From assembly GCA_017562135.1 (NCBI GenBank), contig QEYB01001208.1:372001-436000 (forward strand): a stretch of 64,000 nucleotides of DNA, given 5' to 3'. This stretch comes from Dipylidium caninum. Its lineage: Eukaryota > Platyhelminthes > Cestoda > Cyclophyllidea > Dipylidiidae. This document shows, piece after piece, positions 48,001 through 59,729 of the stretch (positions are counted from its first letter, which is position 1; every line of letters starts with the position of its first letter). The notes beneath the pieces were generated by a model. The model was given only the letters and a program-made list of their open reading frames with translations, searched no databases and was not told the DNA's origin. The position numbers were made by a program, and so were the translations under genes.

Positions 48001-51000
48001 GCATGAGGAAGCAAATGCTCAGAGAGGACCGTGATTTGTGCGGTGTGTTTACGCTATGATTACAACGGCGCACTTATTTGCACCACAGTAACCTAGGCGA
48101 CAACACCCACTTGTTCGCACCACGCAACCTTCTTGCTTTGTGTACGTGTGCGCCGCCGCGAAACCGGCGTTATCTTTCCCCTTCTACCCTTGTGTAGGTC
48201 GTCACTATGGTGTCATCTCGTGTGAAGGTTGCAAGGGCTTCTTCAAGCGCTCCATCCGCGGTCACGTGAACTACGTGTGCCGCAGCAATAAGCACTGTGT
48301 GGTGAACAAGGCCTTCCGCAACCGCTGCCAGTACTGCCGCATGCAGAAGTGCCTGCTGGTGGGTATGCGCTCGGAGGCGGTGCAGAACGAGCGGCGTCTG
48401 GGCACCACCATGGTCCCCAGCGCCGCCGGCGGGGCTGCTTCCTCCTCACAGTCGCCCTCGCTGGGCGCGACGATGGGAGGCGGCCAGTTCCCCCGCCTCA
48501 GCCTCGACTCGGACCAACCGCCCCTGCTCACCGCCTCGCATAATGACGACGGAGGCGGTGTTGGCGGGGGCGGGGCGAGCGGACGTGGCGCTGGTGGGGA
48601 AAAGGCCACCCACAATTGCTCCTCCGCCTCTTCCTCCCCCCTCCCGCCGACTGCTTCGGCCTCTCCTGAGACCTCGCTTACCGATGGCGACGCAAGACCT
48701 CTTCCGCCGCAGGTGGGTGTGGTCTCCAAGCATACAGCACTAATTATTATCCTAAAAGTGATGTTAAACGAATCAGTCTGCAGCCGTAGAGACGAAGAAG
48801 GGCATTAGACGAGAGTACCCGGAGAGGGCGAAATAGCGCATTTCTGTCAGCTGCACGCATTGCCTATGTCTGTAGGTTCCATTGCTGCCGAAACCCACTG
48901 CGTCCACTGTGGGAACGCCGCCGCCCAATGTGACTTTGGCCGCCACACAGCCGTCGCAACAGCAGGTGAACTTGAACGAGATCGCGGCAATGCTGGCCGC
49001 ACACCACAAGATCCTCCCGACCGCCGTCGCCCCCATTCCAGTGTCGCGCAATTCTGCCGCGGCAGCTGCTGTGGCAGCGGTGAACAACGTGAACTCGATC
49101 TACAATGCCCTCCTTGCCTCCACCATGACATCGCTCGCCTCCCGCCTCTCCGACGCCAGCGTCGCCGCGAATCCCGTCGCCGGATCGCCCTCACAACTTG
49201 TCACTCCCGCGTCCGCCCTCACGATACCTCCGCCCCCGCCCCCGCCTCCGCCGATGCCACCGCCCATGAATAGATCCACCAACTTGTTGAACCTGCTCCG
49301 CACCAAAGTGGGCCCCGAGCAGATCGAGATGCCGTTGCACGCTGTCTTGACCACCGCTGCGACCACGAACCCCATCAAGGAGAACGGCGTCTGTGCCAAC
49401 ACGTCTGCCGGCGTCGACTCGGTGCCGTCGGGCGGCTTTGGTAAGTAGTTGGTCGCTTCTGTTCGGCGTGAATCCCCGCCTCACAGTGCTCGGAGATCCC
49501 CACGAAACGCGCAGAGCCGCGCAAGTTTAGTAGCACGCAGAACTTATGCGCGGAGGGATCCCCCGCCTCCGCCTAACCATCGGCGAAGGGGGAGGACGGG
49601 GGGAAGGGGGGGGGGCGTGAACTGAGTGGCCCACGCAGTTGTGCACAAAGTTAGATTCGAGTTCGCTGAACACTGTCGAATTGTTGCCGGCCAGAGGACC
49701 AGTTCCAACCGCCCCGGCACCCCTGCGGGTATCGGGACGGATGCGCTCTTGGAAGCCACCTCCTTCGCGGCGGTATAACGACTCCGCCTCCCACCCCCCT
49801 TAAGTAGTGAATGAACTGATCGGGCTTTGAAACAGGTCTGAAGTGGACACGCCGGTCGTTGGCGCAAAGGGCGTCGAGGTGTACCCTGCGAGCACCGAAT
49901 AAGGCGTAAATTGTTTCGACTGGCCACATCGAGTGGCTCTGAGGTCCTGCTTCTTTCTCCTTGCATTGCGCACTATTCTGTGGCAGCAGAAGTGACGGTG
50001 GTGCCGTCCACGTCGGCGGAGCAGAACCCGGGTTCGTCAGTGGCTCAGGCGGTGTCCCAAACGAGTCCGAGTCCGAGCAGCGCCTCGTCCCCTTCTTCTC
50101 GGCCCACCAGCCGAAACTCGCGCAAGCGGCGCACGAACAGCAGCGCGAGCGGAGCCTCCAGTCGGAAGCGCCCCGGCGCCGGAGCCGCCACCGCCGTCGC
50201 GCCGCCGCACACGCAGCTGCAGTCCGACCTGCTGCCCTCCGAAAACCCTCCTCTCCACGAGATGGCCTCCCGCGTTCTCCTCGTCACCGTCGACTGGCTC
50301 AAACGCTGCGGACCCCTCGACCAACTCCCGTTAGCCTGCTTTCTTGCATTGTTCTTGGCACGAATTGTTGCGTTGGGGCTCCCCTCCCCCCTTCGCTGGG
50401 GATTGGAGCCCCTTCGCGTCCTCTTTGGCGCTCGGGGAGCTGGGACGAAAGCGGGTACCGTAACATCACAGTTGGCAACTGAAGGGTGCTATGTTGTGCC
50501 ATGCAAGGTGTCAGGAGCTGGTGCCGGTGTGGCCGGCTCCCCGCCGGCTACGAGTCCAGCGAGCGCTGCTCGCGGGCCTCGGCCGCTTCCGCATCCCCGA
50601 GGAGGACCGGCCGTTTTCAAGCCTGCACTCGCCCGCCCTTCTCACTTCTCCACCGGCCGTGGCTTGTGATAGCCTTGAGAATTGCCGACTTTACAAGGAG
50701 GTGGAGAAGCTTGTTTTGGGCACTGCGACCGTTAACTTGGAGCGTCTTTGTCCCACCTGCCTCTCCCCGGAGCGAGCTTCTGTCCCAGCCTCCCTTGCGC
50801 TTGCTTAGTCAGCCACCCTGACACTCGTGTCGTGGCCAGTGGGACGGCCGCCACCGCCCCCTGCCCCGCCCGCCCGCCCGCCCGCCCGCCCGCCCTGCCT
50901 GCTGGACGGGGCCGCGTCGAGGCGCCCCCGCGGCGGTGCTCGTTGTCGGCGCCGACTGGGCCTCTGTTTCGGGGCTCGCGAAACTCGCCTGATGCAGCCA

Positions 51001-53333
51001 CGCGACGCGGAGTCAACGGGCGGGGGCGGGAGGTCGCGTCACATGTTTGACCTCCGCGCATCGGCACGGAGGCGCGTCGGGCGGGTCGTCGAGCCCTGTC
51101 CCGGCGTGCCTACGCGTAGGTGCACGTTGTTAACCTCAGTTGGATCCGGCGACTCGGTGACCTCCAACCTCTCTCAGGTTGTGCAGTGACCTGCGAGGTC
51201 AGGCTGCCGATGCATGTACGCCCCAACGCTCGCCTCGAGCGCGCCCCGTGGGGTCAACTCGTGACCCCGAGGACCGGCTTTGCTGATCAGCCAATTCAAT
51301 TCTACGCTGCCGATGTCGTTGCGCGGATGGGGCAATTGTGTGTGTGCGACTCCTCGTCACCAGCGAACACACACGTCCGCCGGGGGGAGGAGCTTCAACT
51401 CGGCCTCACGGGAACAACCCCGTTGTTATTCGCCAAATTTGGGGCGGGGAGGGACGGGGTGGGGAGGACGCGGCCGGTGCGGCCCTTTGTGCTCCGCAGG
51501 CCCGCTCTCGGGTGTTTGTGGAGCGTGTGCGTGGGCTTTCGTTCAAACCCGTCACGCGTGTGCCGCATTCAAGTGTGTGCATGTTAGTCGTGTCAAAACA
51601 AAGGCCTCGAGGGCTGGTGAGCCTGGGCCGCGCGAGGCGGCGGTGACGGTGGTGGCGGCGGATGGCGGGCGCGGGGGGGGCAGGGGGGGGGAGGGTTGGG
51701 GTGTGGTGTGGTGTGGTGCGAAGCGGTGTGTGCATCATTCGCGGACACACAGACCCCGTCGATGACGCACAACGCACGCACACGTCCGCATGACTAACGG
51801 CGTCTACCGCCGGCCTCGGCGTGCGCAGACCTGACCCGCCTGCCACCCCTGAGCGTCCGCCCGCCAATTTAGCGTAAATCGGCTTGTCTCGCTTGAGCCA
51901 CTTCTACTGAGCCTCTTTCATGCTTAAATCATGCGTTCTCTCCACATTCTCGCTTCAGACTGGATCTCCAAAATGAGCTGATCGCCTTTTCCTGGGTCGA
52001 CCTCTTTATGCTCGGCCTCTGTCAGATGTTCGGCCGACGATTGAGTACCTTGAGGATTGAACAAGGCGACTTTTGTCCGGAAGGCGGAGGAGCTAATGAA
52101 ATTCGTCCGATCAAGTCAGACTTTAATTCGATTGTGTCTGACTTTTGCAGGGCCGAAGTCAGCCCCGAGGAGTACACCTACCTTCGCTACATGGCACTGT
52201 TTAATTCTGGTAACTTATTAAAATTGCTACTGATGCTGATTCAGTAGGACTCTTAATACCTTTTCTCTTCGCTCGAAAGGTGGAATAAAAACTAAAGACC
52301 CAGCGGGATTGAATCGCGTTCGTGATATCGAACAGAAAATCCAAGTGGAATTCGCCAACTTTCTTATCGAATCTGACTCACAAAAGACCACCACTGAAGG
52401 GAATCAGCGTCAAACTGAGATAAGAATAAGCTCTAGAGGTCTTCGACTGATGAGCCTGGTCTGTGGTCTTCGTCGAATTACAAGTCGCGATATCGGTCGA
52501 GTGTTCTTTTCAAGTAATTTCCCCCGCCTCGCCTTGTTTTTCGATGATATTCTATTCTACATTCCAAAATCACGGTATCAGCGTGCTACACGTCTCAACA
52601 GTTATTAAGACACGTTGGATTTTAGGACTAAAAGGGCGTGCAAATTGACAAGTTAGATGGAGACGCGGTAACGCAGTGACGAGCCTTGTGCCTACTGGAT
52701 AATCTCATTTCGAGGCTGTATTGACAGGTGGGGAATTTGCGCATGTTCAGTGCTTTACGCGTTGGAAAGGCAATTACGCAAAACTAACTTTGTGTAGCTC
52801 TCTCCCAGGTTATACTTTATCGGAATGACGCCCGTCTTGTTGTTTCTGTGACATCCTCTCAGTGCATTAAGGTCTGATTCGTGGGTCTTCCAGCTTAGAC
52901 ACATGGCAAAGTTTCGGCGCAAATTTGCATCACCGGGTTCCATCATTACGAAAAGCACCGCTTTTCTTCAGACATCTGTGGCAAGACGTCGATAGACAAG
53001 GTGATAGAGGATCTGCTGCAAGTCGGACGCAATAAAAGCGTCGCCAACGTTCCCAATGCCGTCTCCAATGAGGGTACCGCCCCCCGGACCTCGACTATGG
53101 CCGCCATCATGGGCGACCCCGGGGGTCGGGAGAAACAACTGAATAGTTTTGATCCGCTGAGTTCCGCGATGAAGGAAGAACAAGAAGAACAATGGATTCA
53201 AGAGGTGGAAAAGGAAACGGAGAAGACGAGAGAAGATGAAGAGGAGGAGGGGGCGATGGATGAGGACGCCCCGCTGAACATTGCGGAGAGACCGCAGTCT
53301 CCCTACCAGAGTAAACCCTCGCCCCCTGGCTGA
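45030..53333 (+). CDS. NR2C (TR2/TR4-type) nuclear receptor
   Basis: DNA-binding transcription factor of the NR2C/DHR78 group. Eight exons: 45030-45746, 46934-47742, 48198-48712, 48876-49440, 49990-50329, 51959-52209, 52280-52513, 52972-53333; 1263 residues if one base is skipped in exon 2 (C7 run 47237-47243). The A/B region (about 1-499) is rich in Ala, Ser, Thr and Pro. DBD at about 500-566: CLVCGD, split at ASG, then [27 protein letters not shown] and EAVQNER, which fit TR2/TR4. A long hinge follows. The LBD begins near 955 ([12 protein letters not shown]), continues in exon 6 ([18 protein letters not shown]) and exon 7 (RDIGRVFF), and ends with [14 protein letters not shown] tail of about 100 residues, very acidic, follows. 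Human TR4 is about 600 residues; the schistosome TR2/4 is also oversized. ATG 45030 is the first Met, but the frame is open upstream. Confidence 0.9.
50863..50895. repeat. (GCCC)n tetranucleotide
   Basis: About eight GCCC units in intron 5 of the nuclear receptor gene. Confidence 0.85.
51665..51718. repeat. G-run cluster and (GTGTG) repeats
   Basis: G8, G9, G3 and G4 runs within 35 bases followed by GTGTG repeats, in intron 5 of the nuclear receptor gene on the coding strand. Confidence 0.75.
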
Positions 53334-53675
53334 TGTCCGCCACCACTCCAACAAAGCGCCCTTCGCCCAAAGCAGATGTTGTCCCTCAAGTGTGTATATT
53401 TCCGAAGTAGCCCCGTCCTGCTCCCCGCTGGCTTTCTCTCTCTCCTCTCTCTGTGTGCCCGCGCCCGCCGGTCAGTTTTCATATCAGACGGCAGGTCGAC
53501 AGGGTCTACAGAAAAAAAGACTGTGCGCGCCAACATCCGACTCTGCTGTCGGGATCTTTCTGCTGATGGTAACTTCTTCCCGCTCCCGCCCCCCGCATCC
53601 CTCCCCCTCCCCCACCCCTCGTCGCCCCCGTTCTTTGTGTCTGGGCCAATCGACTGTATGTAACTATCGAGATGT

Positions 53676-53681
53676 ATTAAA
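53676..53681 (+). terminator. Poly(A) signal ATTAAA, probable end of NR2C transcript
   Basis: ATTAAA lies 343 bases after the receptor stop codon and is followed by GT/T-rich sequence (GGTTGAAACGTTATGTTATG), as expected of a cleavage region. Confidence 0.5.
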
Positions 53682-53997
53682 GGTTGAAACGTTATGTTAT
53701 GCTCGTTTTCATGCGGCGCCCTTCTTTCGCGCAGGTTCTCCGCAGGAGGCGGCAGTTTACTGCGAATTTGTGGCCCATCGGCGTTTGTCCAGTGCCTCGA
53801 GTAGCGTGTCAACAGACGCCCGCGCCTGCTTGAGCCTTTGGGACGAATGAGGGCGCCCGCGAACCGACGATTTGCCCCTCTTCAGTCTGATCCCTCTCGG
53901 TTTCTCGCCGGGCTTGACTCGGCGGGCCCATTTCCCTCCCTCAAACGGTGAATTTCTGTGTGACCGCCAAAGAAAGTTATGAATTAGAGGAGTAGGC

Positions 53998-54003
53998 TTT
54001 ATT
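53998..54003 (-). terminator. Poly(A) signal AATAAA, probable end of AGPAT copy B
   Basis: TTTATT on + is AATAAA on the minus strand, 78 bases after the TAG of AGPAT copy B. Confidence 0.55.
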
Positions 54004-54080
54004 GGAGCTAAGTTGGTGAACGGGGCTTGGCCATTGCGTTGCGGGAGAACTCCTGGTTCCTCGGCGTGTCGCAGCCTTTC

Positions 54081-57000
54081 CTACTTCTCCTCCTCCTCCC
54101 GACTGCGACTTTTCTCCCTCTGACGGAGGTCCATCCACAGCTCCTCCTTGGCGACGGAGGCCGTGAGGGTGAAGACCTCATTCATGACCGCGTGCGTCTG
54201 CTCCGCCAACTTCCCGGCGTCGGCCGAGGTGAGGCCCTCCGTGGCCACGGGCGGCAGGACGTAGACGGCGTAGGCGGCTAGTGGGGCAGGCGATAAGGCG
54301 TGAGCGGTGGCGATAAACAAACTCCTCGTGTTTGGGGCAGGCGGACAGGCGGTCGGCCACATGAGACAGGCGACCCGGAAGGACTGGGGCTGGGAAGGCT
54401 AGGTTCGCCCTAACCTGGCTTTTTTGCACGAACCTGAGCCTGGGAAATTAGCCGGCGTACGAGCTTCGAGAGGCCACGGGAGCTCGTGGCGGGCGGCCCG
54501 GGGCGATGGGCTGCACGCCGAGGAGAGCGAGCGGACAGCAGTCGGTCGGGCAGCGTCGGAAGGGCTGCGAGGGGAAGAGCCGCAGTTCAGCCGACTGAGG
54601 GGCGAGGCGCCGGCACCGCTTCGCCGACATTCGCTGCATGCACACACACACACACACACACGCTATTTGGCCCCTTCCGACGCGTGAACAACTCGCTGTG
54701 CCGCTTGGCACTTGTCTTTGCTGTCGACCTCCACTTCTCCACATTTCAGCCCAACGTTTCCCTCTTGTTCAACAAGCCGAGGCTCGAATCTTTACGTGCA
54801 AGCGCTAGAAAGTCTCGTTCAACTCCAATTTCGAGCCTGGAGCAGGACTAGATGCGGTAGGGTGCGGAGGAGCCCGAGACAAGCTCCTGAGTCCTAATCG
54901 GGCGGCAGGGGAGGCCACCGGTGGGGGCCGAACTCCCACACGGCGGCATTGAGTAAGTTGTAGGTGAGACGAAACAGACTCCTCGCTCCCGAGGCCACTT
55001 TTCGGGGAGAAAACACGCGAGGGGAGATGCTGAGATTGGAGGCTGGGGGAGAAGAGTCCGGTGCGGGAGAGCAGCGTCGTGGGCACTGCGCCGAAAGAGA
55101 TGGTCGTCACAGCCGAGGGGCTCTCGGGGGAGGGGCGGCGGGCTTGGAAGATTACACATCCCTCAAAGCACCTAAGCTATCCTGGAAGACGTCCAACTTC
55201 CTGACGAGTGAGGCAAAGGAACGCGGTACAAACTGACAGGCGTTGCCGGACCGATTTGAGAAGAGTACGGACTTCAATTGTACTGCACAATTCTCATTTC
55301 ACAGAGCGCTGCTCGCCTAGTCAGGCGGTGGACAGCGCAGAATAACACAGAAGTGATGGACAAAAAGCTCCGCGGGGGTAAACAAACCTCTGACTTGCAT
55401 AAACAACAGCGGCACCGTCGATGTTTGAGGCGTGCACTAGACGTGAGTGCGCTGAATGCATTGGCGCCCCAGCGCAGGCGGAGGAGAAACAACACGAAGA
55501 CGAACGTCTCGCCTCGCCCCGCCTCGCCGCACCACACACGGCACACGGCGAAGATGATCGGAGGAAACGCGAAAATCATTTGGCTCACGCAGAGCCGAAT
55601 GATTTTGTCACACTCACCAGTCCACGTGACGAGTTAATTGCAAAGACATGCAACGCCAAGTGGCAACCACTCGAGCCGAGAAGGTGTCGAGAAGGCACCA
55701 CAGCGAGGAATCGCAACACGGTGGCGACGAAGCGCTGGGGCAGACCGCCGCGTGGGGCGACTCCTTCCCCACTTTACGCACTGGAGGCATGCAACACAGA
55801 GGCGGTGCGGCGAACCCTTCTTCTTCTACTCGGCTCTAGCCCAAACGAGGGCTCAGGCTGCGAGAAGCACTCGAGTTAGGCGCAGCCACGGATCCCAGTA
55901 ACTCGGAGGCTCCTCGGCTGGAAAGTCCTCGGTCTTTAGCTCAGAGTAGAGCTGCGAGACGATTCCAATGCGCCACCCGGAGGGATTTCGGCAACAAGGA
56001 CATGAAGGCGATTTGGGTGAGGTGGGTTTGCGGAAGAAAAAGACTGCAAGCGGCGAGCTTGACAGGCGATGAGTCTACGCTTTAAATGGGGCGTTGAGGG
56101 TACCGGTGGACGCAGTGGCGTCTAGCAGCCACCCTCATGGCCTCCCCAAACGCCCGATGCTAAGGGTGAGGGCAGCCGACCGGAGGAGATTGTTAAATTT
56201 CACAGTAAATTTACGCTGATGTTTTCAGTGGGGAAGACAGAGCACCTCCTGACTTCATGAGCAATTAAAGGAACGGTTAGCTGACTGCTATGAAAATCGC
56301 ACTCTCCGTTAGAAATTCCGAGAATTCAGTCTACAACCGCACAAGAATGGGGCAAAAACAAAGCTGATTACCGTGTAATATGTTTATTTTATTCACATCT
56401 TCACGATGAGCGGCTTACAACATGATCAACGCATATGGAATGTGCGAGAATCGCTGCTGCGTGGCTCATGACTGTCACCCTCAACTCGAGCATGGAGAGC
56501 AGTCGGCTCAGAGGGAGTGAGTCGGAAAAGACAGGGATACGATTATCAGTCGAATGAGAAGAATGGTTTTTTGCATTAAGGAGTCTGACGAAGTGAAGTG
56601 ACGGAACACTTCCCTACTCTCAACAACTGGACGATGTAGAGGTATGAAATAAGTAAAGTAGGCTCAAAGAATGATTAGTCTCTTTCAGTGTGCATAAAAT
56701 ACAGGTTACTGAGGTAGTTAAAGCAATCAAAAGCGTCATTTTACACAGAAAGGGGAACATTAAATTGGAAGAAGACGAACATGACGTACCATCATCGAAA
56801 ACCTTGTTTTTGTGGTCGAGGAAGGAGTTGTAACAGGAAATAACCACGGGTATGATTGGAAGTTGAGTTTGAATGGCAAGGTGAAAGGCGCCCTTCTTGA
56901 AGGGTAGCAGCTGAGTGTTATAATTTCGAGTTCCTTCCGGAAAAATGAACATGTTTGCCTACAAAAGCAAAAGTTGAAGACATAAGGGTAAATTAGTTGC

Positions 57001-57562
57001 CTGGTCCTGTTTAACCATTTCGGCGGCTTGCTTCATAGTAGCCATTGCTTTGGCATGGTCAGTCCTTGCAATCGGCAGAATGCGTGTAAAGTGCATTATC
57101 GGCCATCCAAGTCCATAAAAGCGCAGAGAGTCCTTCACAATGCACGAAGAAGGCTCCCGCCACAAGTGAGAAAGGACTACAAACCTCAAATGTTACATTC
57201 AAACTAATCGCACCTATGGCGTCAATGAAGCTTTGATGATTAACGATGTAGACAGCTTGACGGTGTATGAAGCAGTTCTCCAGACCATAGAGCTTTGGCC
57301 GTAGGCCAAGCAAATACTGACATAAATTAAGAATAGACATGGCATCACTTTAAGAGGAACAATTAGACCACAAAGCTCACCAACTATTAGAATACGATGG
57401 CCTCCCTTTGATTAAAAAAATAAGTGTGTAGAACACTGAGGCCACGTTCAGTACAATGCCGTAAACAATGAATTTGGCGTAGTAACGCACAAAAGAAATT
57501 TTGTATATTATACATAAGCCAGTGAAAAGTGAAATAAAAGGTAATAACCAAATAATGTCCAT
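54081..57562 (-). CDS. 1-acylglycerol-3-phosphate acyltransferase, copy B
   Basis: Same reaction as copy A. Five exons: 57562-57381, 57347-57214, 57176-57001, 56958-56790, 54277-54081; introns 33, 37, 42 and 2512 nt; 285 residues, TAG at 54083-54081. Two membrane segments at about residues 3-20 and 31-50. Motif I NHQSFID (His 98, Asp 103), motif III FPEGTR (170-175), motif IV LPIIPVV (197-203) are intact. Intron 3 starts GC (CAG then GCAACT) and ends TTTTGTAG, so it is a GC-AG intron; the join is fixed by the 176-nt exon shared with copies A and C. The last exon (YAVYVLPPV, then [13 protein letters not shown]) lies 2.5 kb away in GC-rich DNA and has nearly all G or C third positions, unlike exons 1-4. 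It ends in a Glu-rich tail. Tail-to-tail with the nuclear receptor. Confidence 0.9.
54641..54661. repeat. CA microsatellite
   Basis: Ten CA units in the long last intron of AGPAT copy B. Confidence 0.9.
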
Positions 57563-59729
57563 CCTTGAAGTCAGCCTAAAATAGAAAAATCGATTGATTA
57601 AGTAGCAACTGCTTAAAATTTAGTAATTCCGCAAGACTACCGTTTATATTAACGATCGAAAACAGTAATGATGCAATCGCCATATGAGCAGTACAGTAAG
57701 ATGGCATCAAATATATTCGCGGGGTATCGGGAAGTAAAGCTATGAAAAAATACTGAACTACAAAATAAAATTACCTTTATTGAACTACTTTATTCCTCGT
57801 AAGAAGAATAAATAATTCAAAAATTGTAACCTCAAAGTAAAAAGGCAAAACCATGCTTACTAGTTAAATAAACAAAAATTATATTATTTGGCGTAAGGTT
57901 GCAAAAAAGCATATCGTACGCTCTTGTTTTGTTTATAACATTGCGATATTCAAAGGTTTAAAATAATTTGCAACAACTAATTCAAAATTTTAAGTAGCCA
58001 AGATAAACTATATTTAGGCATGCATTTGCAGTAATGAATTAAGGTGACATAGATTTACAATTATGACGAGGCGCCCTCAGATAAACGAAATCACATACTT
58101 CGGCACTTAAATTATCGCAACGGGTGACGACCTTGAACATAGGGTCGTATAAAGCCTCCGGTTCACCACAAAAGTCTATAATACAGTAAAACCAGACTAA
58201 AAAACTTTATCTAAAAAAACAATGTATCACTGATAATGGTTCTAAACAGGCGATTGGCCTGCTGTAATGTATGTCAGCCGCACAGCCTACATATCAAATA
58301 TAATCAGAATACCAAATTTTATCTTGCCGCACGATGTGGATCACGTCAGTTAAATGGTGCGTTTCGTAATTATTAGCTTAGGTTGAGGCGTGGCCTGACG
58401 CTGTACTGGAAACATTTAACACCTCTGTCAACCTCCACGTCTTAGTAAACCGATTTCCATATGGTCTCTATTTTAGGACAACGTACCGAAATCAGCTCTG
58501 ACAGTCGTCCCGTCCCATGTTCTATTTAGGAGGGAGGGCTTAAAGGCTTTATCCAGATGGTGAATCATTTTTTCCGCGAAGTATAACCCCAGATCGATTC
58601 AACTGAGTATACAAATTCTTAGTAAATTAGACCACTACATATCACTGCCAGAGAAGAAAGGCAGTTATTCCCTTAGTCAGGCCTCAAATATAAGAAACTA
58701 AAGGGAGAAGGTAGAGTAGCTGAGGACGTCGGCCGTTGCAAATTGTCGATTATGCGCTAAGCATAATGGTCAACGTAAGAGGTATGTGAATTCTTTTCTC
58801 TTTGAAAGAAACCATAAATCAGACGGAACGAAAACATGAATGAGGCATGGGACCAACGCTTTTCAACCTCGGAGATGATAGAAACGCAAAACTATTAATG
58901 GGTGTTAATATAACATTAGTAAGCAAATCCGCTCTTAAGTCGTTCAATATCACAGACGCAGCCAAACTTCAAACCCACGCATTCCCGTGCAGATAACATT
59001 AATTTCCGTGAATAAATGGTCGTCGCACCCCCCAAGTACCACTTCATATCGATGTCATTGTAGCAGTTCATGCCTGTTTTGGAGTGGACACAACGACTGA
59101 GGACCAACCACCGGTGGTACACGGAGGGACAGGAAAACTATGTCCGTCTACTATAATTCGGCATTAAAATGCGCACAGAGTATGCCGCTCAAGGGCTTAT
59201 GCGACAGATGGAGAAGCCTCAAGATGTCAGCCTCGTGGATTGAAGTGATTATTACTGACTCTACACAAGATGTGCTGATTGAGAACATCAAAAACTTTTT
59301 ATACAGTTGATAGCTGGTTTATTCCATGATTTCGCTCAACAATGTCGGAGCAAATGGATCAACTGGACCACGACTATTTTTAACATTCCCATTCCACGTG
59401 CAGAAAGTGGTCACGAACGTTTGACTAAGATGCATGTTACGTAAACAATGCAAGCCTGTGGACCAAAAAGTAAACTCCGGTACGAGATGGCGAGAGGTAA
59501 GCAAATATTCTCTTAATTGCCACTATTTGCATAGGCTTTGAGTGAATAGTAAGAGGCCTCTAATCAACATTAGGGAGAGATTGAGCAAAGAAAAATTTAA
59601 TGCAGCACAGACGGAAGACAACGATGGGGAAGGAATAGGAACCTCATTACCAAGCGCGTAACGGAAAATTGTAGGCGATGACCAACGTGGTCTCACGATA
59701 GGAATTGCGCAAAACAAGGAGTACATAGG
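57563..59729. other. AT-rich spacer between AGPAT copies C and B
   Basis: No coding exon supported. It should contain the promoter of copy B near its right-hand neighbour 57563 and the 3'UTR of copy C. No direct repeat or mobile element was recognised by eye. Confidence 0.4.
59318..59323 (-). terminator. Poly(A) signal AATAAA, possible end of AGPAT copy C
   Basis: TTTATT on + is AATAAA on minus, 407 bases after the stop codon of AGPAT copy C. Nearer signals were not seen. Confidence 0.3.

Larger units (their letters stand above)
53334..54080. other. Convergent 3' region between NR2C and AGPAT copy B
   Basis: Holds the 3'UTR of the receptor (+) and that of AGPAT copy B (-). Poly(A) signals of the two genes point at each other 317 bases apart. 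No coding exon seen. Confidence 0.5.
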
